From: Chitinophaga eiseniae
Lineage (GTDB): Bacteria > Bacteroidota > Bacteroidia > Chitinophagales > Chitinophagaceae
NCBI RefSeq assembly: GCF_900167135.1
Contig: NZ_FUWZ01000006.1
Coordinates: 518,523 to 582,522 of the forward strand
Length of the DNA stretch: 64,000 nt
Direction of reading: 5' to 3'
Part shown: one piece after another, positions 42,214 through 52,900 of the stretch
Layout of the letters: the number at the start of each line of letters is the position of its first letter
Numbering within the stretch: position 1 is the stretch's first letter
Position numbers and translations under genes: made by a program
The notes under the pieces: model-generated
Told to the model about the DNA's origin: nothing
The model's input: only the letters and a program-made list of their open reading frames with translations
The model's database searches: none

Positions 42214-43614
42214 TTAGAGGGCCGCCTTGCCGGGGTTCATAATATTCCCGGGGTCCAGCATGGATTTGATTTGCCGCGTCAGCGACAACCGGTTTTCATC
42301 GAATTGCAGCGGCAGGTATTGCTGTTGCAGCCAGCCGATACCATGTTCTCCGGACACGACACCACCATGGGTGGTAACATATCCGTAGATTTCGTCAGCA
42401 GCGGCGGCAAGGGCTGCCAGTTCCGCCTGTGTTGCCTTGTTGCTCAGTAACAGCATGGCATGAGGGTTGCCATCCAGTGCATGGCCAAAACAGATCAGCG
42501 GTACCTGGTGGCGGTTGCATATAGCCGTTACCGTTTCTATGTATTGCTGCAGGCCACTCAACGGCACGCAGGCGTCCACATCGCGATAGGTGGTACCGAA
42601 ACTGTTCATCGCTTCGCCGATGGCATAACGCAGTTTGCTCACCCGCTCTTTTTCCGTGGCGGTAGTGGCTACCAGCACATCCACACAACGATGTTGCTGC
42701 AAAATGGCAGACACGGCGTCCAGCCGGTGGTCCATGATGACCTGGTCCGGCTCCTGGAATTCGATCAGCAGGTGTGTATTGATACCGTCCTGCACCAGTG
42801 GCTGGCGTTCTTTCAGGTAGGCGGCGGTGAGTTGCAGCGCGTTCTCACAAATCAGTTCTGTCGCAGTAGGCGACAACTCAGCTGCTTTCAGGGCCATCAC
42901 CATTCCAAGCGCATCCTCCAGGCAGCAAAATCCGGCCAGCAGCATTACTTCCGTCCGGGGCCTGGGTATCAGGCGGTATACCACTTTGGTGATCACGCCC
43001 AGGGTGCCTTCACTTCCCACAAACAACTGTGTGGGATTGACACCGGTGGCATTCTTTCTGACATTGGCGCCTGTCCATATGATACGGCCGTCAGGAAGCA
43101 CGACTTCGAGGTTCATGACCTGCTGCGCAGTAGTGCCATACCGGCAGGACCTGATGCTGCCGGCGTTCGTGGCGACATTCCCTCCCACAAAAGAAAAGCT
43201 CATGCTGCTGGGAGCTACCGGCAGGTAAAGGCCCTGTTGTTCTACCGCCTTACACAAATCAGCTGTGACGACGCCCGCTTCCGCGATCACATAGCCGTCA
43301 ACGTTATAAATGCCAAGAATACGGTTTAGCCGCTCGAGGGAGAGTACCACCCCTCCCTTTACAGGCAAGGCGGCGCCGGCCACCCCGCTTCCTCCTCCCC
43401 GGGGGACCACGGCGATGTTGTGACGGTTGCAGTATTGCAGTATTTTGCTGATCTCTTCGGGGTTACCCGGTTTAACGAGGAGGTCGAAAGGAAAATGGAG
43501 ATGCAGCGTCTGGTCCGATCCATAAGTGTACAATACCTCCGGATCGGACGACACATAAGCGCTGCCGCAGATATCTTCCAGATAGCTGCGGAGCGCGCTG
43601 ACAGGAGCGTTCAT
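42214..43614 (-). CDS. FAD-linked 2-hydroxyacid oxidase/dehydrogenase, GlcD type
   Basis: 466 residues of the type 4 FAD-binding oxidase family. The PRGGGSGVAGAALP FAD pyrophosphate loop (71-84), GGNVATNAGSIRSCRYG, and GSEGTLGVITK are intact, and the C-terminal cap has CFGHALDGNPH and HGGVVSGEHGIG with putative metal/substrate histidines. Relatives oxidise D-lactate, glycolate or D-2-hydroxyglutarate. Here, next to hmaS-like and aminotransferase genes, it is inferred to oxidise 4-hydroxymandelate to 4-hydroxyphenylglyoxylate. Known Hpg pathways use an FMN-dependent Hmo for that step, so this would be a different enzyme family in the same role. Confidence 0.82.
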   Translation of the reverse strand: MNAPVSALRSYLEDICGSAYVSSDPEVLYTYGSDQTLHLHFPFDLLVKPGNPEEISKILQYCNRHNIAVVPRGGGSGVAGAALPVKGGVVLSLERLNRILGIYNVDGYVIAEAGVVTADLCKAVEQQGLYLPVAPSSMSFSFVGGNVATNAGSIRSCRYGTTAQQVMNLEVVLPDGRIIWTGANVRKNATGVNPTQLFVGSEGTLGVITKVVYRLIPRPRTEVMLLAGFCCLEDALGMVMALKAAELSPTATELICENALQLTAAYLKERQPLVQDGINTHLLIEFQEPDQVIMDHRLDAVSAILQQHRCVDVLVATTATEKERVSKLRYAIGEAMNSFGTTYRDVDACVPLSGLQQYIETVTAICNRHQVPLICFGHALDGNPHAMLLLSNKATQAELAALAAAADEIYGYVTTHGGVVSGEHGIGWLQQQYLPLQFDENRLSLTRQIKSMLDPGNIMNPGKAAL

Positions 43615-43692
43615 AAAAGCAGAAAAGAGAATGATAAAAGGATGCAGCTATCGCTACGGTAACTGCCAGTCAGCGCTACCGCGATAAAAGAA

Positions 43693-43717
43693 AGCCGGCG
43701 GAAAGGGTTATCCGGCT
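43693..43717 (-). terminator. Weak hairpin between thioesterase and oxidase genes
   Basis: A 6-bp stem (AGCCGG with CCGGCT, 13-base loop) followed by TTTCTTTT on the minus strand, in the 119-bp gap after the thioesterase gene. This is one of the larger gaps in the locus. It could partially terminate or attenuate transcription before the monomer and tailoring genes. Confidence 0.35.
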
Positions 43718-43733
43718 ATAAAGGAAAGGGTAT

Positions 43734-44459
43734 TTATGCTATTTGTTGCTGAAAACTATTCAACGTCTGTGTGGCTACAAGACGGGCTATTTCAGCCGCT
43801 TTGTCCATCAGGAAAAAGTGACCGCCGTCAAAATAACGGACATCAACCGGCAAGGCGGTGATGTCCTGCCAGGGAACACCTTCTTTGTGCGCACTGTGAT
43901 CTTCTTTTCCCAGCAGCACGGTTACGGGTATGTCCAACGGGGGCGCCGGCGTGTAACTGTATGTTTCCAGCACTTTAAAATCGCTGCGAATAACGGGTTC
44001 GAAAAAATCCATGGCCTGGTCGTCATCCAGGACCTCGGCCGGCACGCCGCCCAGGTCGCGCAATACCGCCGCAAATTCTTTTCTTGGCAGGGAAGAGCGA
44101 CGCAACGCACTGTCCTCAAAATAGTAGGGACCGGTACGGCCGGAAAGGAAAAGATGTGCGGGCAGCCTTCTGTTGTCCGTGATACTCTTTCGTGTCAGCA
44201 GGTAAGCCAATACGCTGCCCATGCTATGCCCCATAAAGACATGCGGGGCATCCAGGGCCGGTGATATTTTACGGTAAACATCTTCCACCAGGAGATGGAT
44301 GTCTTCTACCAGCGGTTCATTCATCCTGGCACCTCTTCCGGGCAGTTCCAACAGGTTTACTTTCATACCCGGAGGGAATAATCCGGTAAAGGGCTGGTAG
44401 GCATACCTGCTGCCCCCGGCGTGATGCAACAGGAATAAGTTAACAGGTTCTTTAAACAT
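43734..44459 (-). CDS. Type II (editing) thioesterase
   Basis: About 241 residues, alpha/beta hydrolase of the GrsT/SrfA-TE family: FLLHHAGGSRYAYQPF near the start, LELPGRGARMNEP, the nucleophile elbow GHSMGS, and a late GGHFFLMD with the catalytic histidine. Such enzymes remove misloaded groups from NRPS carrier domains. The ATG at 44459 is preferred over a GTG two codons upstream. It lies 16 bp downstream of the permease gene within the operon. Confidence 0.93.
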   Translation of the reverse strand: MFKEPVNLFLLHHAGGSRYAYQPFTGLFPPGMKVNLLELPGRGARMNEPLVEDIHLLVEDVYRKISPALDAPHVFMGHSMGSVLAYLLTRKSITDNRRLPAHLFLSGRTGPYYFEDSALRRSSLPRKEFAAVLRDLGGVPAEVLDDDQAMDFFEPVIRSDFKVLETYSYTPAPPLDIPVTVLLGKEDHSAHKEGVPWQDITALPVDVRYFDGGHFFLMDKAAEIARLVATQTLNSFQQQIA

Positions 44460-44475
44460 GCACACAGTTTATCGG

Positions 44476-46857
44476 TCAGGCGTCTCTCATACACTCCAGC
44501 GGGTTAACCCTGGCAGCTTTGATGGTTTGCAGGCCAATGGTAAGCCATGCAGTGACGATGGCCACGCAGGCTGCCCCCACAAAATACCACGGGCTCAGGG
44601 TGATCCTGTAAGCGAAATCATTCAGCCAGCTTCGGGTAAAGAAATAACTGGCAGGAATAGCTATCAGGATAGATATCAGGAGGATACGCATAAAATCGGC
44701 ACTCAGCAGGTAAATGATATTTCCCTCTGTGGCGCCCATCACTTTCCGGATCGCTATCTCTTTAATCCTTCTTTCAGCGGTGAAGGCAGCAAGACCAAAC
44801 AAGCCCAGGCAGGAAATAACGATCGCCAGGATGGCGAAATACTTCGACAGGTCCGACACCAGCCTTTCAGCGGCATACTGTTGCTGAAAGTCGTTGTCCA
44901 GAAATTTAAACTCAAAGGAATAACCAGGGTTGTACTGGCGGTAAAAATCCGTTATACGCTGAATAGTAGCGGTTTCGTCGCCTCGTTTCAGCCGTGCCAT
45001 CACAAGCATGGTTTCATCCGGCGACAGCCTGAATATGAACGGTTTTATCTCTTCGTGCAATGAATTGAAATGGAAATTTTTAGCAACACCAAGGACACGC
45101 GTCGCTTTTTTCTGGATGTAGATGGTCTTTCCCACCGGGTCCTGCAGTCCCATAATTTTCACTGCCGCCTGGTTCAGCACCACGCCCGAGGTATCGGTAC
45201 CATAATCTTTGGAGAAAGCACGTCCTTCCGCCATCTGTATACCCAGCGTTTCAATCAGGCCGTAGTTTACAGGCAGTTCAAAAAACCGGATGCGGTTGTC
45301 ATCGTTTTTGCCGTCCCACTGCACATTAGAGCTGGGCATAAAGCTGGGCATGAGAATTTTTTGCTGGATGCTGGAAGCGTTTTCAATTCCATTAACACCT
45401 TTCAGTTCAGCCAGGAAAGCGTCTTTGCCCTCCATCGCCCTCCCTTCCATTTCAAAATAGATAACATTGTCTTTGTTATAGCCAAGGTTTTTTGATTGTA
45501 TGAACCGGATCTGGTTGTAGAAGATGATCACCGCCACGATGAACACCACGGAGATGGTAAACTGAAAAATCACCAGTCCCCTTCTGGCCCAAAGCTCTCC
45601 CAGGGAAGTACTGATCAGCTTGCCCTTGAGCGTGGCCACCGGATCAAATCCCGAGAGATAAAGCGCGGGATAGCTGCCGGAGATGATACCGGTAAAAAGG
45701 GTGATGCCGATGATCATCAGCAACAGCTGCAAATCCAGGTGCAATGTCAGGTGTTTGCCGCTCATGATGTTGAATTGCGGCAGTATCAGCAGCACCATCA
45801 ATATTGCCAGCAGCATGGAGATAAAAGTGATGAGTACAGACTCGCCCATAAACTGGGCGATCAGCCTGTACCTGCTGGCGCCCAATGCCTTTCTCACCCC
45901 TATTTCCTTCATACGGGTAGATGCCCTCGCAGTGGAAAGGTTCATAAAGTTAATGCAGGCGATCAGCAGGATGAATATCGCTATCAGCGAAAACAGCCTT
46001 ACATACTCTATCCGGCCTCCTACCTGTACACCGTTATCATATTTTCCATGCAGATAGGCATCCGAATATTTCCGGATAAACATTTTTGAGTTAACGTCTT
46101 TATAGTTGCTTTCCAGGAAGCCAGCCATTTTGCTGTTAAACCGTTCCGGATCTGCACCGTCCTTCAACACCACAAACGTGGTGAACGGCCCTGTAGTCGT
46201 CACCTGTTCTTCTGTTGCCGGCATGATCTGTTTCCACACGGAAAACGGCAACATAAAATCAAAACGGTAGGTGGAATTATGCGGCATGTCTTCGTAAACG
46301 CCGGTAATAGTACAGGGCTTGGAAAACGCCTGCCATTTCCACTGCAATACTTTGCCAATAGCGTTTTCAGTGCTCTGAAAAAGCTTCTCGGCCAGATGCC
46401 TGGACACCACTACATTACCGGGATTGTTCAGCACCTCGTTTTTATCGCCCTGTATCAGCTTATAGGAAAACACATTAAAATAATCGCTGCCTACGAAGTT
46501 GCCTTTTGCACTGACCGTATTATCGTTGAACGTGATATTAAATTTCTGAAACCAGTCGGCCGGCGCCGTCGTAATGGATTTTTCCACTTCCGGCACCTGT
46601 TTGAGCAAACGGTCGCCCACGGTACCGCCGGTACCTTCTGTGGTGACAACCTTATCGCCATTTTTTTCATTGATCATCACCTGATAAAGACGGCTGTCCA
46701 GCTGATGGAATTTATCGAAGTGAAGTTCGTCGAGTACCCATAAATAAATCAGCAACGCACCGGCCAACCCCGTGGAAAGTCCGATCAGATTAATGATAAA
46801 CGTGGATCTGAAACGTTTGAAAGTTCGGAGGATCACTTGAAGGTTATACCTGAACAT
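44476..46857 (-). CDS. MacB/FtsX-type ABC transporter permease
   Basis: 793 residues with the double-FtsX layout of Bacteroidota permeases: an N-terminal membrane helix (about 20-40), a MacB-like periplasmic core (to about 280), three helices including the FtsX block ARASTRMKEIGVRKALGASR, a second periplasmic region, and three C-terminal helices with FTAERRIKEIAIRKVMGATE. No ATPase gene is next to it. Position inside the operon, downstream of the NRPS genes by 63 bp, suggests export of or self-protection against the peptide, using an ATPase encoded elsewhere. Confidence 0.88.
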   Translation of the reverse strand: MFRYNLQVILRTFKRFRSTFIINLIGLSTGLAGALLIYLWVLDELHFDKFHQLDSRLYQVMINEKNGDKVVTTEGTGGTVGDRLLKQVPEVEKSITTAPADWFQKFNITFNDNTVSAKGNFVGSDYFNVFSYKLIQGDKNEVLNNPGNVVVSRHLAEKLFQSTENAIGKVLQWKWQAFSKPCTITGVYEDMPHNSTYRFDFMLPFSVWKQIMPATEEQVTTTGPFTTFVVLKDGADPERFNSKMAGFLESNYKDVNSKMFIRKYSDAYLHGKYDNGVQVGGRIEYVRLFSLIAIFILLIACINFMNLSTARASTRMKEIGVRKALGASRYRLIAQFMGESVLITFISMLLAILMVLLILPQFNIMSGKHLTLHLDLQLLLMIIGITLFTGIISGSYPALYLSGFDPVATLKGKLISTSLGELWARRGLVIFQFTISVVFIVAVIIFYNQIRFIQSKNLGYNKDNVIYFEMEGRAMEGKDAFLAELKGVNGIENASSIQQKILMPSFMPSSNVQWDGKNDDNRIRFFELPVNYGLIETLGIQMAEGRAFSKDYGTDTSGVVLNQAAVKIMGLQDPVGKTIYIQKKATRVLGVAKNFHFNSLHEEIKPFIFRLSPDETMLVMARLKRGDETATIQRITDFYRQYNPGYSFEFKFLDNDFQQQYAAERLVSDLSKYFAILAIVISCLGLFGLAAFTAERRIKEIAIRKVMGATEGNIIYLLSADFMRILLISILIAIPASYFFTRSWLNDFAYRITLSPWYFVGAACVAIVTAWLTIGLQTIKAARVNPLECMRDA

Positions 46858-46920
46858 ATCAAGGGCTTTATAGAAATTAACAAATAATCGTATTACAAAA
46901 TAGTGTTTTTCCGCAAAAAA

Positions 46921-49900
46921 TCACCCAAAAAACTCAAGCGCTTTTCTGATACAGGCTGCCATGCAATCAATATTTCCTTTGTATTGCAGGAGCTGCATAT
47001 GTTCGCCTTCTTCCAGCATAATGTATTGCAGTTCTCCTTTGATATAATTTCTCCATTGATGAAATCCGGACAGATCATTTTGCTGAGGAGGACTTACAAA
47101 TACAAAAGCACTGGCTGAACAGGTGATATCCGGCTGTTTGAAGCCGGGCCACAGGCAATGGAAATTAAACGCCATGTCCAGGAACCTGCCAACAGCGGCC
47201 TGATCAGCGGTTATCGCCACGGTTTCTGCCAGGCGGCTGAAACGGTCTACATCCGGAAATATAGTGGAGACAAATTGTTCTCTGTCGGTGAGCGTCTCAT
47301 GGTACACTTCTTTGGGAACGGCGTCCAGCAAAAAAAGCACCGGCCTGTATCCCCTGGCCTCCAGTAATGACGCCAGTATCGTAGCTATGGGGCCGCCGCT
47401 GGAATATCCGGCCAGGAAAACCGGCTCGCCGGGCTCCGCTTCCGTGAGTATATGTCCGAGCCATTCCCCGATGAGTTCATCTATTGACGTATATGGCCTG
47501 CCGTTATCAAAAATTCCCCGGAGGTTCAGGAAAAAGCCGTTCACGTCCTGTTGCAGGGCCTGCAACAGGTCTGTATACCAGTACGAGATTCCGGAAGCAG
47601 GCGGCACGAAGAACATATTTTTCCTCTCCCGTTTTTTGGGACCGTTGGCCAGATGCATGCCGGACGGGCCTGCCGGGGAATCCTGTCCTGTAAACCTTTT
47701 CCGGCGTAACTGCGCGATGGTTGGATATGTCAGGATGTCCCTCAGGCTAACGTCCACGCCTATGGTTCTTTTAATGGCCGCGCTTAAACGAAGCACATTT
47801 AAACTGTTTCCTCCCAGTTCAAAGAAGTTATCATGTATGCCAACCCCTTTCCTTTCGAGTACCGTTTCCCATATTATGATCAGTTGCGCTTCCGTTTCAT
47901 CTGCCGGCGCAACATACCGGTGTCCTGCCAGGCCCGTCATGCGCGGATCCGGAAGGGCGGCGGTATCCAGTTTACCATGCAGCGTAACAGGTAGCGCGTC
48001 CAGCCTGGTGATATAACGGGGAAGCATATACACCGGCAGCTGGCATTGCAGGGCAGCCATCAGCATATCCGGCTGCAGGCTTTCCGGCGCCACGTAGTAG
48101 GCCGACAGGAACTGCTCTGATCCGGCAACTGTTTTCCCCGGAATAACGGCTGCGGCGGTAATACCCGGTTGCCGGAGTATCACCTGTTCAATATCTTCCG
48201 TTTCAATCCGGTAGCCGTTTATCTTGACCTGGTTGTCTTTTCTTCCGGCGAACACCAGATCGCCATCTGGCAACCATTTGGCGATGTCTCCCGAACGATA
48301 CGCCCGTTCCCCCGGCCTGAAAATATCAGGAACGAATTTCGCCTTCGTTTGGTCCGGGTCATGCAGATATCCCATGCCAACACCGGCGCCACCGATATAC
48401 ATTTCTCCGTATACCCCCGGTGGACAGGGCATGCCTGCAGCATCCAGGATATAGATGACGGTATTGGCCGCCGGTTTGCCGATAGGCAGGATACTTCTGC
48501 CGTTCCCGGCCAGGCAGGCGACACAGCCTACCGTTGTCTCCGTAGGCCCGTATTCGTTATACACGCTGATGGCGGGATGAATATTTTTCAATATCTCCAC
48601 CTGGGCGGCCGTCAGCTGTTCACCGCCACAAATGACCGTTCTGATCGCCGTGTCTCTGAGGTCCAGCCCCTGTAAAAGGGAAACATGCGATGGCGTTAGT
48701 TTCAGGGTATCGATATCCGGATGGCGGAAACAATCCTCCAGCAACTGCCTGATATCTTTTCCCTGGTCACCGATGTACAGTGTCTTTCCTCTCGTCAGCG
48801 TCGTATAGATAGCGGTAACCGTTAAATCAAACGCCAGCGGCGTAATAAGCGCCCAGTTGCCGGTATCTGCCCCTTCAAAATAAAATCCGTTGGCCCACTG
48901 TATGTAATTGGCGAGGTTGCTGTGGGAGATCATACACCCCTTGGGCTGACCGGTAGAGCCGGACGTAAATATCACGTAAGCCATATCATCCGGCTGCGCT
49001 ACCGCCGCCGGGAGCGCTGTTCCCGCCGTATCGCCGGGTACGGCGGACACTACCACCAACGGATACCCGGAGAGCGCTTCACGATATGCTTCATCTGTCA
49101 GCACCACCGCTGCATTGGAATGACTCAGCATATAACGGCGCCGCTGTTCGGGATAATCCGGATCTATCGGCACATAGGCCACTCCCATCCGAAGCAATGC
49201 CAGTAAGGTGATGATCATGTATTCCGAGCGGTCCATGATCAACGCGGCAATGTCTCCGCGTTTCAGATGGTGATCTTCCTGCAGCCGGAGAGCCAGCGCC
49301 ACTACCCGTTGATGCAGGGCTGCATAGGTCAGCGAGCTGTCTCCATATACCACCGCAGGGTCCTCCGGGCGGGCGGCCACCTGCGCCTCCACCAACGCTG
49401 TGATGGTGGTGGCGGGAAAGTCCTGTGCTGTTGCATTAAAGCCTTCGATCAATTGCTGTATTTCCGCTGGCCTGAGGTAGTTGACCTTACAGAGCGGTTG
49501 CTGCGGCGCAGAAGTCACCGCCTTCAGCAACTGTACAAAATGATCATAGAACCGACAGATGGTATCTTCGGAGAACAGGTCTGTACTGTAATTCAGCAGC
49601 AGGTGCAGTTCATCGTTTTTTTCATTGAAATTAAACAACAGATCAAACTGGCTGGTAGTCTGTCCACCGGCAGCCGCAAAGGGGACCATCGCCAACCCTT
49701 TCATTCCACGGTAAGCCGCGCTGAGATTAGTACTCCGCTGGTTTTGCAACACCATGCACACATCAAAAAGCGGGGAACGGCCAGGGTCTTTTCCCAGCTG
49801 CAGTTTTTCCACCAGCTGGTCAAACGGGAAAGTACCGTGGCTGTAACCGCCCAGCAATACGTCTTTCACCCTGGCCAGCAAGGCCTGGAAAGAATCGTCG

Positions 49901-52900
49901 CCACTAAACTGTGTCCGGAGCGCAAGAGTGTTCAGGTATAGTCCCACCTGGTTTTCCAGCTGATGATGTTCCCTTCCGGCGATAGGCGTTCCCACTACCA
50001 GGTCTTCCTGTCCGGTATACCGGTAAAACAGCGCGTTTAAACCGGAGAGCAGTCCCATAAAGAGCGTGGCGTCCTCTCTGTTGCAGAGACTCCTGAGCAC
50101 AGTGACCACTTCTGACGGCAGTTTCCGCTCGATACTGCTGCCTTTATACGTTTTCAGCGCTGGCCTGGGATAGTCCGACGGCAACGACAGCACCGGTATT
50201 TCGCCGGTGAACTGCTGGAGCCAGTATGCTTCATTTTCAGCCGGCTGTTGTTTGTTTTTCCAGGCGGCATAATCCCTGTATTGGATTTCCAGGGGCGGCC
50301 ACGCAGGCGCTTGTCCGGCTGCAAAACAATTATAGGCTTCTCCCAGTTCTCCGGCCAGTATTTCCATGGACCAGCCATCGCAGATAATGTGATGCATCAG
50401 GGAGAAGATCGCATGGAGATTCTCTTTCACCTTCACCACTCTTATCCTGATCAGCAATTCCGCCGTCAGGTCAAAAAGGGTGGCCTGGTCTGTTTCATAA
50501 AGGCGGCGGAGCACTGCGTCCGGGTCGGGATGATGACTGATATCCATGTAGGCTATCGGACAGACCGCTTCCTCTGCCGGCAGAATATATTGCCTTACAT
50601 CGCCGGCATCATCCTGACGGAACACCGTGCGGAGGCTTTCGTGCCGTTGTATTTCCCAGTGAAGGGCCTGCTGCAGCGCCGCGAGATCCAGATGCCCTTC
50701 CAGGAAAAGCGCATCCGACATGTTGTATGCCGTAGCACTTTCGGCCAACTGGCACAGTGCCCAGAAACGGCGCTGGGAGTAACTTGCGGGGTAGCTTTCC
50801 TGCTCCGGCATGCGGGGAATACTAACGTCTTCGTCTGAATGAAAATTATTTTCCAGCAGCAGTGCCAGGCTTCGCACGGTATTATGACTAAACAGTTCCT
50901 TCAATGCAATTTGCCGGCCTATCTCCTTCCGGATGCGGCTTTTTAACTGCATGGCCTTCAGGCTGTGTCCTCCGAGTTCGAAGAAGTTATCTTCCATGCT
51001 GATATGCTCCCTGCCCAAAATATCTTCCCACATAGCTGCCAGCAGTCGCTCCATCTCATTGGCAGGCGCGATATATCCTGTCGTTTCCTGCATGACTGGC
51101 GACAGGGGGTCCGGCAACTGGCTGACATCTGTTTTCCCGTTGCGTGTCAGCGGAAATTCGGCTATCTGCACGAAGAAGGAAGGCACCATATAGCGCGGCA
51201 ACAACTTTTCCAGTGCGCTTCTCAGCTCCTTCACATTTGTTTCCGCGTCGCCGGTGAAATAAGCTACGAGATACTTGCCGCCATCGCGGTCCTGACGGGC
51301 CACCACCTTCACTTTATCTATCTGCTCCTGTTTCAGCAGACAGGCTTCTATCTCTCCCGTTTCAATGCGGTAACCACGGATCTTCACCTGATGGTCCATC
51401 CTGCCCAGGTATTCTATTTCACCGTTGGGCAACTGTTTCACCTTGTCGCCGGACCGGTATAAACGCCCGTTGCCGGCAAACGTATCCTGCAAAAAACGTT
51501 GCGCTGTCAGCGCTTCCCTGTTGAGGTATCCCCTGGCCACGCCTGCACCGCCTACGTACAATTCACCCGGGACGCCCACCGGCAGTAACTCGCCGTTGGC
51601 GTCCAGCACGTAGCAGCTCAGCGTGGGGATAGGTTTCCCGATATTGCTGATGCCCAGCCCGATGGCGGCGGATGTAATTTCCTTGTATGTAACGTGTACG
51701 GTTGTTTCAGTAATGCCGTACATATTGATCAGCTTCACCGCCGGCCAGGCGGCGTGAAAGTTCTCCAGTTTTCCCGGGCTCAGCGCCTCACCGCCAAAAA
51801 CGACATACCGCAATGGCAGCGAAAGGCCGGCAGTATGCAATATCTCGGCTGACAGGTTGTAGAAAGCCGAAGGCGTTTGATTGAGCACTGTCACCTGCTG
51901 CTCCGACAACAACTGCAGATAGGCGGCGGCATCCTGCGCCACTACTTTCGGCACCAATATCAGTTTACCGCCAAAGAACAGCGCTCCATACATTTCCCAT
52001 ACGGAGAAATCGAAACTATAGGAATGGAACATTGTCCAGACATCAGTTTCGTTAAAATCAAACAGCGCCGGGTCGGTCATGAACAGCCGCACCACATTGT
52101 CATGTTGCACCTGCACGCCTTTCGGCTGACCGGTAGTACCTGACGTATAAATCAGGTAGGCCAGGTTGCCGGGCGACAGCGGCAATGCCGGCCTTGCAGA
52201 TGGCTGTTCCGCCAGTACGGTATTGCTGTATTGCCATTTATTTCTTTTACCGCCTGGCGCAGACGGCGAAGTTTTATCTACTGTCAGCAACGCATCATAG
52301 CGGTACCTGGTGAGTTCATTTTCGACGGTGCGGATTTTACCGGTGATCTCTACGGCTTTCAGCGGGTTCGCCTCTGCAATCAGGTCTTCCAGGAAACCTC
52401 TTGCAATGAACAGGTCAGCCGAAAAATCTGTTTTTGTTTGAATACCGGCGTTTTTATTTGCCGCCTTGAACGCCAGCAGATCGGCCACCAGGTCCTCTTT
52501 CCGGCCCGCATCCATCACATCGCCAATGAATATCCAGCCAGTGTCCTTCATCAGGGAGGCCGCCTGGCGAAGCACATTTCTCAGGTAGTTGTGGCCATGA
52601 AAGTGTTGAATAACACTATTGATGATCACCAGGTCGAAACCGCGTTCGTTAATATTACCGATATCATGTGCTACTACTGTCTGCAGCTGTACGTTGGTCA
52701 TCCCCCTCTCAGCCAGCATCTGCCGTGTATTGCCGATAATCACGGGCGATAGGTCTGTTCCGTAATAAAAGCCTACTTCAGGCGCCACCTTACACAGTGT
52801 CAGTCCCGAGGAACATCCTATTTCCAGCACCCGCATGTTTTTATGCAGCAGCGGTTTAAGTTTAAGGTATGCGTTCATGGAATACTCTTCCATCTCCACA

